This document shows, piece after piece, positions 1 through 9,656 of a stretch of 64,000 bases of DNA. The stretch comes from Prorocentrum cordatum (Eukaryota > Sar > Dinophyceae > Prorocentrales > Prorocentraceae): contig CAUYUJ010007502.1 in assembly GCA_963575745.1 (NCBI GenBank), positions 262,501-326,500 on the forward strand, given 5' to 3'. Below the pieces are notes generated by a model that was given only the letters and a program-made list of their open reading frames with translations, had not been told where the DNA came from and ran no database searches. A program made the translations under genes and the position numbers. Position 1 is the first letter of the stretch. Every line of letters begins with the position of its first letter.

Positions 1-345
1 AGTGTTAGGCCCACGTGTTAGGGCATTGGTGTTCGTTGTAGAGTGTTACGCTTACGGCCGTCGGGTCCGGGCTAGGGCGGTGGAGTTCGGAGCAGGGCGT
101 TAGGACTAGGTAGGGGTAGGGTGTTAGGTTTCAAGTGTTAGGTGTTAGGGTTAGGGCGGCAGGGTTCGGGTTAGGGTGTCAGGGTGTTAGGGTTAGGGTT
201 TCGGGCTCAGGGCGGTAAGGTTCAGGTGAGGGTGTTAGGGGTAAGGGCGTCAGGGTTCGAGTGTTGGGGTGTTCGGGTTAGGGTGTTCTGGTGAGGTGCT
301 AGGTTTAGGGTGTTAAGGTTAGGGCGTTAGGGTGAAGGTGGTAGG
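1..345. repeat. Degenerate TTAGGG-like array
   Basis: The stretch is built from short GT-rich words such as GTGTTAGGG and GGGTTAGGGC with many changes and irregular spacing. It resembles a decayed telomere-type or subtelomeric satellite. Canonical dinoflagellate telomere repeat is TTTAGGG, which is not the dominant word here, so this is more likely an interstitial or subtelomeric degenerate array than an active telomere. The window begins inside it. Confidence 0.6.
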
Positions 346-1045
346 TATAGGGTGGATTTCAAGGCGGTAGGGGTAGGGGGGTGGTTTCCGGAGCCAGAGG
401 AAGGGAGGGAGGGGCCAAAGGGAGGGATGGGAAGGGGATCTGATTTTCGAGTCCAAAGGGGGAGGGTTCAAACCCCCCCTCTTTGAAAACGAGGGGGGTG
501 GGGTCTGGGACGACAGAGCGGGAATGGGAGTGGGGGCGGGGGTCCCGGGACGACGGACTGGGGAATGGGAAGGGGGGGAGGACGAGCACGACCGATCGCA
601 ACCACTTCGGACCGATCGTCGACCACTTCCGACCGATCGCAACCAGTTGCGATCGGTCCGAACCTGTTGCGAAGTTCTGGGGGTGCTTAAAGAACTTTTG
701 GACAATCAATGCTTCTCTGCGTTTCGAGATCCTCTTGGGGGTCCTCTTTGGGTCATCTTCGGGCGTCTGCTTGGTGTCTGGGGTCTCTTGGGGCCCTCGG
801 GGGGCCGTTAGGCCGCCCTCCTGACCGATTCGGGCCCGTTGCCTAGGCCCAGCAGGGATCCCAAGAGCTCCTGAATGCCAAAGGGGCATCCTGCAGGAGC
901 GTCCAGGGGCCCCCCAGGGCCGCGGACCTGGGGGTTCGGTTTTTGGGGGCGGGGGGGGGGGGGTCGCTTCCCCCCCTCCCGGGCTTGTAAAATGTATAGA
1001 GGATGAGGAGTAGGCAGTGCCTACGTTTTCTGCCGCATCGGCGAG
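346..1045. other. GC-rich non-coding stretch with a palindrome
   Basis: No supportable gene is seen. Positions 590-660 hold about three copies of a 20-30 bp word containing GACCGATCGCAAC. The last copy runs into its own reverse complement at 631-658, giving a 13-bp stem with a 2-base loop. A poly-G run lies near 948-962. Overlapping open frames on both strands here have no recognisable domain. Confidence 0.5.
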
Positions 1046-1049
1046 AGTC

Positions 1050-1607
1050 CTAGTCGCGTTCCAGGGCAGACGTGGGGCGCACGTGGCCGAATTGGGCGCG
1101 AAGGGCGGCCGGGGAGAGCAGACGTGCGGGAAAGGGAAGTAGTACGCTCAGAACATGTAGTCCATCAGCGTGAGTGCTGGAGTACTCGTACAGTCGTACA
1201 CTGGGGAACTCGATGTCGGCGGACCAAGGCCCATCGCGTTGCCAGAAGGGGACAACCAGGGAGGTAAAAAGGAAGCTCCCGGTGGCGAGACCCACCAACC
1301 AGGTGTGGAGATTTGCGCTTGGAAGTGATGCAGGTACGAGCCAGTCCATCAGCAGCACTGTGTGCACAAGGAAACGATGCAGATAGAGAGAGCAAGGTCA
1401 CCCACGCGGCGGCTCGAGCGTGGGAAAGGGCGAACTCGAACAGGATGAACGGCAGGAGCTTCGCCACAGGCAGGGCGGCGCAGTCAGGGGCGAGCGCCTC
1501 CTGGGGCAGCGGCGGTGTGCCTGGCAGAGCGGACCTGCAGCGCCGGAGCTGCGGCAGCTGAGGGCAGCGGAGCGGAGCCCCCCCGGGCGAGCACGCCACT
1601 GCGGCCT
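1050..1607 (-). CDS. Possible minus-strand membrane-protein exon(s), unrecognised
   Basis: Read on the minus strand, a CT-rich tract (about 1610-1750) ends in CCCCCCAG at about 1608, a good acceptor. The following frame has a hydrophobic run (LLPFILFEFALSHARAAAW). A second frame from about 1395 down to 1050 has two more hydrophobic runs (VHTVLLMDWLVPASL, WLVGLATGSFLFTSLVV) and ends in a stop. The two frames need a splice or a frameshift near 1360-1398 to join. No family is recognised. It could be the 3' end of a membrane-protein gene, a pseudogene or chance. Expression data would decide. Confidence 0.22.
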
Positions 1608-1635
1608 GGGGGGGAGGGGGAGGAGGCGGAAGAAA

Positions 1636-1752
1636 AGGAGGAGGAGGAGGAGGAGGAGGAGGAGGAGGAGGAGATGAGGAGGAGATGAGGGGGAGGAGGA
1701 GGAGGAGGAGGAGGAGGAGGAGGAGGAGGAGGAGGAGGAGGAGGAGGTGGAG
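1636..1752. repeat. (GGA)n microsatellite
   Basis: Near-perfect GAG/GGA trinucleotide run with a few single-base breaks. The complementary strand is a long CTC polypyrimidine tract. It generates spurious poly-Arg, poly-Ser and poly-Pro open frames on both strands. Confidence 0.9.
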
Positions 1753-3820
1753 GATGGAGGAGGGATGGCAGGGGGGGGGGAAGGGAAGGGAGGGGAGGTG
1801 GCAGGCAGAGGGGCATGCTGAGCAACTTGGGGGCCCAGGGGGTCCGTGGCTGAGGGGTCCGGGTGGGTATGGACGTGCTGCTGCCTGTGGTGGAGGGGCG
1901 CCTCTTCTCCTTCACTCTGTACTTCTGCGCTTGCGAGGAGGCGGGCGAGCGACAGCCCGCCACCCACCGACGCAACGAGCCCTGTGTCCGCGGCCTGCCC
2001 GAGAAGAGAGGCAGGCAGAGGCGGGCGGGGGGAGCTGCGCGAGGGGGACCCGAGAGGACGGCGGGCCGGGCGGGCAGGAAGCCCGAGCGGCGAGGTGAGA
2101 GCCGGGCAGTGGTGTGCAGAGAGGACCAGAGGTGCAAGAGGCAGCATGCACCAGATCCGGAAGCGAAGCGAGGTGGCATTGGACGAGAGTCGGGGGCGGA
2201 AAAGAGGGGGGTGATGACTGGGGGAGGGGCAGATGTCATGGCGGGGGCCACGATACCTCCCCAGATTTCATGGCGCCTCTTCTTATTTCATTACGTCCCT
2301 GGCCCCCCCGCTGGGCCGCGCACATGCCGCCGGTCATGATTTGCACCCCCCCCTCTTGGACACCCCCCTCTTTGCCGCTCCCGAGAGAGCCCTTGGGCGT
2401 CAACAGTGGCCGGGGCCAGGCGGAGCAGCCAAAGGGCGTCCAAGGGCGAGGCGCGCGTGGGCTGGCAGGCGGGCGGTAGGGCGCGAGGCGTCGAGGCGCG
2501 ACGCGACCCGCGAGACGCCGAGGCCCAGGACAGGGCCCTGGGCGGCTGGGGGTCCCAGTCCGAGGATTGGTCCCAGCTGCGGTAGGGGCGCCAGCTGGCG
2601 TCGGCGAGTCATTTGCCGGAGGCGTGGCCCTTGCTTTTGCCCTCGTTTCTCGTGCGGTTTCTCTTTCCAGCAGCCCTCCGAGCCTTCTCCCAGTCGACAG
2701 GAACCCCCTGTTGCTCCGCCCAGAGAGTCACGTTGTACCTCACCCGCTCCAAGTCAGCCAAGAAGTTCTCGGCGTCTCGGTAGTCCGTTCATCGGGTCAA
2801 GTGGGGAGGTTGGGGGCTTGCGGCGGTTTTCTTTGTAGTCCACGTGGCGGCACTACAAGTGTCAGGCACCTGGCGGCACGTACCCAGCACTTCGGACTGG
2901 AAGCGCTTGATCCTTGCTCCAGCGCTCTCTTTTTCTTCTGCCTCCCACCCGGTCGTGTTGAAACCGCGCCGGCGCAACCTGGTCGGGGCCGCGGGATTCC
3001 AGGGCGTTTCGCTGTGGCGGGGGCGGGCCGCTCCAGCCGCGCCAGACTGTGACCCGCCAGGTGCCCCAGTCGTCGTCGGAGGAGGGCCTGGCTGCCCATG
3101 CACATGTATGTACTCAAATGAATTCCCCGAGGTCTGGATTCTGGAACGCCCGCACCCTACAATTCAACCCCCTCTTTCTCCATCCTCGCCTCGTTCGCCT
3201 CCGTCTTCCTCGTTCCCTTCTATTCCTCTCTCCTTGTCGTTTTCCTTTTCTCTCCCTCCCCGTCCGCCCGTTCCTACTGACCTTTTGGCGGGTCAGCTCC
3301 AGGAGCTGCTGGCCCGCCAGGAGTTTGGAATATAGACCCTCTCTCGTTTTAAATTTCGCCGTTCATTGCGCATTGCCGGATACCCTCCAAAAACTCATCC
3401 TGCCCCTCCTCCTGATCACCCTCCGGCCTTCCTCCTGGTCATTATCTAATTTGTCCTCCCTCTTCAGCCATGCCCACTTTCCTCCCGATCCCCCTCCCGT
3501 TTTCCTCCTGCCGCTTCTTTCTTTTTCTCCGTTCCGTGTCAGCCGGCGACCCGGCTTGGCACAGATAATCATTTCCGAATTGGCATGGTCCTACACCCAC
3601 GACGAGAGGGTGTGCCAGCGTAGCTGTAGGAGGTGTTGAACCCGACCAGAAGTCTGGAGTATGGGACACCGCTCTCTTTCACAACCCCCCCTTGGTTGGG
3701 CTCTCGTTTTGAATGAGCACTGTGGCTTCCACCTCCCGCCTGCTTCTTCTCCTGATTCTTCTCCTCCTCTTCCTCCTCCTCCGACTTCCCCTTCCCTTCC
3801 TTTTTCTTCCTCCTCCCTGC
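1753..3820. other. Intergenic stretch without a supportable gene
   Basis: GC-rich DNA with several overlapping open frames of 60-255 codons on both strands, none with a recognisable domain. Pyrimidine-rich tracts occur at about 3165-3260, 3395-3540 and 3728-3815, immediately before the 103-bp tandem array. Confidence 0.4.
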
Positions 3821-6195
3821 CACGAGACCTCGCCGCCACCTTGGGGGGCTGCGATCTGCGAAACTGTTGCCACTTTCGTGGGCTGCAGGGTGGGCCAGCG
3901 GAGGGACGTCATACGTAGATCACCACGAGACCTCGCCGTCCCCTGTAGGGCTGCGATCTGCGAAATTGTCGCCACGTTCGTGGGCTTCAGTGAGGGCCAG
4001 CGGAGGGACGTCATACGCGGATCACCACGAGACCTCGCCGCCACCCTGGGGGGCTGCGATCTGCGAAATTGTCGCCACTTTCGTTGGTTTCTGGGAGGGC
4101 CAGCGGAAGTACATCATACGCAGGTCACCGCGAGACCTCTCCGTCCCCTGGGTGGTGGCCACCTGCGAATCTGTCGCCTCCTCCGTGGGCTTTTGGGAGG
4201 GCCAGCAGCATATGCAACCACGAGACCTCGCCGTCCCCTGGGGGGGCTGCGGTTGCGAAGCGGTCGCCACTTCCGGGGTCTTCCCGGAGTTGCCAGCGGA
4301 GGTACGCCATACGCAGATCACCACGAGACTTCGCCGTCCCCTAAAGAGTTGCGATTTTGAACTGTCGCCACTTTCGTTGGTTTCTGGGAGTGGCCAGCGG
4401 AGGTACGTCATACGCAGATCACCACGAGACCTCGCCGTCCCCAGGGGGTTTGCGATCTTCGGAATTGTCGCCAGTTTCGTGGGCCCCAGTGAGGGCCAGC
4501 GGAGGTACGTCATACGCAGATCACCACGAGACCTCGCAGCCACTTTGGGGGTTGCGATTTGCGAAGTTGTCGTCACTTTTCGTGGGCTTTAGTGAAGGCC
4601 AGCGGAGTGGCGTCTTAGGCGGAACACCACGAGACCTCGCCGCCACCTTGGGGGTTGCGATTGCGAAACATTCGCCACTTTCGTGGGCTTCTGGGAGTGA
4701 CCAGCGGAGGTACGTCATACGCAGCTCATCACGAGACCTCGCCGTCCCTTGGGGGGCTGCGAGTTGCGAAATTGTCGCCACATTTCGTGGTCTTCTGGGG
4801 GGGCTGGCGGAGTGACGTCATACGCGGATCACCACGAGACCTCGCCGTCATTTTTGGGGTTGCGATCTGCGCAGTTGCCGCCACTGTTAATGGGCTTCAG
4901 GGAGGGCCAGCGGAGTGTCGTCTTACGTGGATCACCACGAGACCTCGCCGCACCCTGTGGGGTCTGCGATCTGCGAATGTGTCGCCACGTTCGTTGGCTT
5001 TTGGGAGGGCCAGCGGAGGTACGTCTTACGCTGATCCGCACCCTGGGGGGCGGGGTTCGGCGAAATTGTCGCCACTTTTCAATGGGCTTCAGCGAGGGCC
5101 AGCGGAGGGACGTCATACGCAGATCACCACGAGAGCTCGCCGTCATTTTGGGGGTTGCGATGTGCGAATCTGTCCGCCATGTTTCGTGGGCTTCAGTGAG
5201 GGCCAGCTGTATACGTCACACGCATATCATCACGAGACCTCGCCGTCCCTGAGGAGGTTGTGATCTGCGAGTTTGTCGTTTTTTTGTTGTTCCCCCTCCC
5301 CGTGGGCCTCAGTGAGGTCCAGCGGAGGGACGTCATACGCAGATCACCACGAAACCTCGCCGTCCCCTGGGGGGGCTGCGATTTGCGAAATTGTCGCCAC
5401 TTTCGTGGGCTTCTGGGAGGGCCAGTGGGGGTACGTCATACGCAGCTCACCACGAGACCCCGCCGTCCCCTGGGGAGTGGCGACCTGCGAATATGCCGCC
5501 ACCTCCGTGAGCTTTTTGGAGGGCCAGCGGAGTGTTGTCATACGCAGATCACCACGAGACCTCGCCGCACCCTGGGGGGCGGGGTTCTGCGAAAGTGTCG
5601 CCACTTTTCAATTGGCTTCAGCGAGGGCCAGCGGAGGTACGCCATACGCAGATCACCACGAGACCTCGCCGTCCCTTGGGGAGTTGCGATCTGCGAATAT
5701 GTCCGCCACTCTCGTGGCCTTGGAGGAGGGCCAGCTGAGGTATATACGTCATACGCACATCATCACGAGACCTCGCCGCCACCTGGGGGGGTGCGATCTG
5801 CGAAATTGTCGCCAGTTGTCGTGGGCTTCTGGGAGGGCCAGCGGAGTGATGTCTTACGCGGATCACCACGAGACCTCGCCGCACCCTGTGGGGCTGCGAT
5901 CTGCGAAATTGTCGCCACTTTCGTGTGCTTTTGGGGGGCCAGCGGAGTGACGTCTACGCGGATCACCGCGCGACCCGCCGCACCCTGGGGGGCGAGGCTT
6001 TACGACATTGACGCCACTTTCGCTGGCTTTTGGGAGGGCCAGCTGACTACCGTCTTACGCGGATCACCACGCGACCTCGCGGTCCTCTGGGGGGTTGCGA
6101 TCTGCGAAAGTGTGTCCTTCTTTTTTCGTGGGATTCTGGGAGGGTCACCGGAACGACGTCCTACGCGGATCACCGCGAGACTTCACCACGACACC
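3821..6195. repeat. 103-bp tandem array, about 23 copies
   Basis: A unit beginning CACGAGACCTCGCC recurs every 102-103 bp (3821, 3923, 4026, 4129 and on to about 6170). Each unit carries the words GCGATCTGCGAAATTGTC, GTGGGCTTCTGGGAGGGCC and TACGTCATACGCAGATCAC. Copies differ by scattered substitutions and small indels, and one near 5030 lacks part of the unit. Since 103 is not a multiple of three, the frame shifts by one each unit, yet plus-strand frames of 200-315 codons cross several units, so the unit is nearly stop-free in all three plus frames. Protein coding is unlikely. Satellite DNA is the simplest reading. Confidence 0.92.
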
Positions 6196-7260
6196 ACGAC
6201 CAGGTAGGGAGGAGGGTTTTGAGGAGTTCACAATTGTTCTGGCTCAAGAATCCGTCGGCCGCCGCCCCCGCTCGCGCCGCGCCTGCAGCGCTTAGCGCAG
6301 GGCGCCTATCTGTCATAGCGCGCATGGCGCTGTTCCGCAATGAGATCTTGGTGCGATGCGCTCTCGCTCCCACAAAGCATGTCTCCAGTTTCCCCTCACT
6401 TGTATGTTTCCGCGCCCCCTCGTGGTCGCCTCCTGCCAACGATTTGGCTCTGAAAAGTGATGCCGCGAGTGTGGAACATTTGACTCTGGCCCAACGCTCT
6501 TTGGCGAAACATTCAATAGCACGGCGGATCCTTCAGTGTTTGTTTTGTATTGAGTGGTCCGATGCATGGTCGCCTCATGTGCACAAAAGGTTGGGTACGT
6601 CCCTGGGTGGTTAAACTTCCTTTCGGACTGTGTCCAGCCAGTCAGGGGCAGGATCATGGCCATGGAGCTATTTTCGCAGCCGCCACCGAGCACAGCATGG
6701 TGGACATTATTCGGGGTAGTCTCGCGTGCGCGAGACGCTCAGCAAGGAAAGCAATGTTTCGGACAAGGGCCCATGTATATCTGGCTGGACATGCGCGCGG
6801 CTGCTGGCCACACAGTCCCGAACAGCGCCTCCTGGCCCCCCCGCCTGACTCTTTCCTCCTCCTCTGCCTCCTCCTCCTCCGTCTCCTCCTCCGCCCGGCG
6901 GCAAGGCGGACGCGTCCCCGCGCTCCCCGGCAGAATGGATGGCCAGGTGCTACACCGACCGGACGTCCCACGTGCAGGGCAGCCAGGAGAGCCCGATGGA
7001 GGGTCGATCGGCCTCTCGCAGAGGGGGGCAGGGGGACGGGGGGAAGGCTTCTTCGAAGCAGCCCTGCTTCTACGAAGCTTCTAAGAAGCCTTCCCCCCCT
7101 CCCCCCTGCCCCCCCCTCTGCGCGCCGCCACAGGAGAGTCGAGGGGGGCCCGGGGAGAGGGCCGAGGAGGGGAGGCGCCCCCACGGGCGCGGAGGCCCAG
7201 AGACGTCGCCGGCGACGTGGCCGCTTCTTCGGTCCTGGCGCGGTGATTTCTCGACGCTGG
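6196..7260. other. Stretch without a supportable gene; weak SL-like word
   Basis: No gene is recognised. TTGTTCTGGCTCAAG at 6233-6247 matches the 3' part of the dinoflagellate spliced leader (CCATTTTGGCTCAAG) at 11 of 15 positions, including the last nine bases. A palindromic GAAGCTT-rich segment lies at 7046-7092. A CTC-rich tract is at about 6850-6900. Confidence 0.35.
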
Positions 7261-7268
7261 CCTCTGGA

Positions 7269-7502
7269 GGAGGAGGAGGAGGAGGAGGAGGAGGAGGAGG
7301 AGGAGGAGGAGGAGGAGGAGGCGGAGGAGGAGGAGGAGGAGGAGGAGGACCCCCCCGCGCCGGAAGACCTGGGTCCGTGGTCGGGCCCCCCCCCACGGGC
7401 CAGCACCAGCGGATCCGGGACGAGAGACATGCCGGTCCTTCCCAGGCACGAGCGCGTCGTAAAAGGATGAGGACGAGGGGGGGGGGGGGGGGGGGGGGGG
7501 GG
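7269..7502. repeat. (GGA)n microsatellite and poly-G run
   Basis: GGA/GAG trinucleotides run at 7269-7350. A separate guanine tract of more than 20 bases lies at about 7478-7502. Confidence 0.88.
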
Positions 7503-7730
7503 CGAATTTCGGCCCTGGAGGGCTCTCGCCCAGCCTCGGGACCGTCGAGAAACGGTTCGGGATGCAAAGCTGGCCCCAGGGAAAGGGTCGGGACTTCCAG
7601 GGGCTCCGCATGGAAAACCTCAGGGCGTCGCACGTCTGGCTTGAGATCCTGATGTTGCAATACTGTTTCACGCCGGGCGTTGTCGCTCAATTTCGGGCCC
7701 AGTGGCCCGCACAGATTCAGGAGGAAAAGA

Positions 7731-7865
7731 AACACACAGACACAATTAATCCTCGATTCCCCAGAAAATATTGCAAAATATGGGAAGTGGGGGGGAAGAC
7801 AGAAACCCCGAAAATATATGAAAATATGGGGGGTCCTTTTATTTGTGTGTATTTATTTGTGTGTT
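7731..7865. mobile_element. Short AT-rich MITE-like repeat, family 4 copy 1
   Basis: An AT-rich island in GC-rich DNA begins AACACACAGACACAATTAAT and ends TTTATTTGTGTGTTCC, so the ends are imperfect inverted repeats. A second copy lies at 33881-34016 inside a channel intron, and the central words (GATTCCCCAGAAAATAT, ATATGGGAAGTGGGGGGG) are shared. Similarity extends weakly into both flanks (CAGGAG on the left, CCCCTTCA on the right), so the true ends may be wider. Confidence 0.65.
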
Positions 7866-8199
7866 CCAGTTCCCCTTCACAGATGTCAATCTGGGTTGAA
7901 AGACGACGCAGGAAGATGGGGTCCGGGGCTCTGGTCGTGATTTTTCACCATCTTGCAACTGAGTTCGCTCCGACGCGTAAGCCTCACCCTTTGGGGAGGG
8001 CGCCGCGGGCACCGGAGCAGACTCCGCCTCGGGCGCGGTGGGCTCGCCGCGGGTTTGCCGCGGTGCCGGCGTCGTCTGCTCGGGGCGCGGGGGCGGCAGG
8101 GTCTGCCGCGGGTTTGCCGTGGTGTCGGTTCTGTTCGCTGGGGCGCGTCGAGGACGAGCGGCGCGGCGGCATGTGCCCCCAGGGAAGGAGTCAGAGGCC

Positions 8200-8510
8200 A
8201 CGGGGCCGCGGATGGAAAGAAGTCAAGTCGGAGGAGGTCTGGGGGGCGGCCAGGGGAGTCCGGGGAGGGTCGAGGAGTGAGGAGCATCGGGGAGGGACCG
8301 AGGATCGAGCAGGGGGACGAGGAGGAGAGGAGGGGAGAGCAACGCAGGGCGCTGTCTCTTCAAAGCGGGATCCCAACACCACAGGATGGTTGGGAGCAGC
8401 TCATATCGGAGGAGGTCTGGGGGGCAACCAGGAACGTCCGAGGAGCATTGAGGAGTGAGGAGCATCGGGGAGGGACCGACAATCGAGGAGGATGGAGGCC
8501 CGAGGGGGGG
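8200..8510. repeat. Two diverged copies of a GGAG-rich segment
   Basis: TCGGAGGAGGTCTGGGGGGC and the following 80 bases at about 8228 recur at about 8406. Between them lies CCCAACACCACAGGATGGTT (from 8364), also present at 36906, so this part is a dispersed repeat. Confidence 0.6.
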
Positions 8511-9528
8511 GTCTGAGGTCGCCGGGTTGGAAATCGCGAGTGATCGAGGTGGCTCGGAGGATCGAGAAAGGTCGAGGTTCGTGGGCTGGAGGTTGTACAC
8601 GGTTCTGCTGCTCGTGGGTCCTCCTGGGGCATTCAGACCTAGGCTCCCCGGCGTCTCGAAAGCGTCGCGCCTGTTGGCAGCGGAGGCTCCTCGCAGTTCT
8701 TTCTGCACCCCTAGGCGGCATCTGGGCCCCAGGGCCGTTGGAGAACAGGCTGACGGATCACGAGCCGATCCCTGGGAAGATGTCGAGAGCCCGTTGGAGG
8801 GCACGCCCCCTGAGAAAGACGCGGCGCGGCAATTTGCTTGAGATTTGGGCGTTGCATTGTTTTCACAGAGGGCGTGTTCGCCAGCTTTCGGGCCCCAGGG
8901 CCCTCACGGATCGATCGGGCTCGAAAAGTGCAGCAGACAGAATGGTTTAGGGATTTGGTAGTTTTTGTATGCGATATTGCATTTTGTTCTGGATATCGGA
9001 TCTTGGGTTTGTTGGGAGCGTCTTCCCTGGCGATCCGATGCGGCCCGATGCTCGCATGCCGCTGCTGTGCATACTTGCACAGCCGACCCGATTCGAGTTC
9101 GACCCCTTACCGATGCAGCCCGATCCGACGGACATTCCGACTCGATCAGACTGTTCGATTCGATGTTGATTGATATTGCCCCCCCCTCTCCCAAACGATT
9201 CCTCTAACTGCTTCACAACAACATCGCATCTCCTGTGGCCTCCTGAAACCTGCCGAGGCTTCCCTGGGCTTTGTGTCGCCAGCCTGGGACTTTGGGCGCT
9301 CCCTGCGGCTCCCTGGGGCCCCCTGAAGCTCCCTGGAACTCTCCAGAGCTCCTTGGGGCTCCGTCGGGCTTCGTGGGAGGTGCCAGCGAAGACGGCCTCT
9401 GGGAGAGGTGTCAACATACCTCCACAACTGACCTGAATACCAGAAGGCGCCAATTGCCGCCATCCAGTGTTTTCCTCCCTCCATCCCTTCTCATCTCCGC
9501 CATGGCTACACTGTACAGTCAATCCTCA
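8511..9528. other. Stretch without a supportable gene
   Basis: Open frames lack recognisable domains. At 9290-9375 a short word close to GGCTCCCTGG is repeated imperfectly. AT content rises at 8940-9190. Confidence 0.4.
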
Positions 9529-9546
9529 GAGTAAGGATGGCTCAAG
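9529..9546 (+). other. Degenerate spliced-leader remnant at the 5' side of LINE element 1
   Basis: GAGTAAGGATGGCTCAAG ends in TGGCTCAAG, the last nine bases of the dinoflagellate spliced leader, and the GTA and GGA before it align with the leader if two bases are deleted. It lies 110 bp before the first ATG of ORF1, as the clear SL remnant lies just before ORF1 of element 2. The match is short, so it is an inference supported mainly by position. Confidence 0.45.
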
Positions 9547-9656
9547 TTCTCGGCCTCTGGGGGCTGAGGACGTAACACTGCGCCTCTGGTCAGGGCCAGG
9601 GGTTTAGGGCTCAAAGCAGTTTCTTGCACTCCCTCCCTCTCTGCCTCCGATCTCTC

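Noticed and set aside
1-345. Functional chromosome end
   Set aside because: The repeats are too degenerate and do not match the usual TTTAGGG unit of dinoflagellates.
6233-6247. TTGTTCTGGCTCAAG as proof of a retrocopied gene
   Set aside because: Only 11 of 15 bases match, no ORF follows and no target duplication was seen. It is kept as a weak note only.
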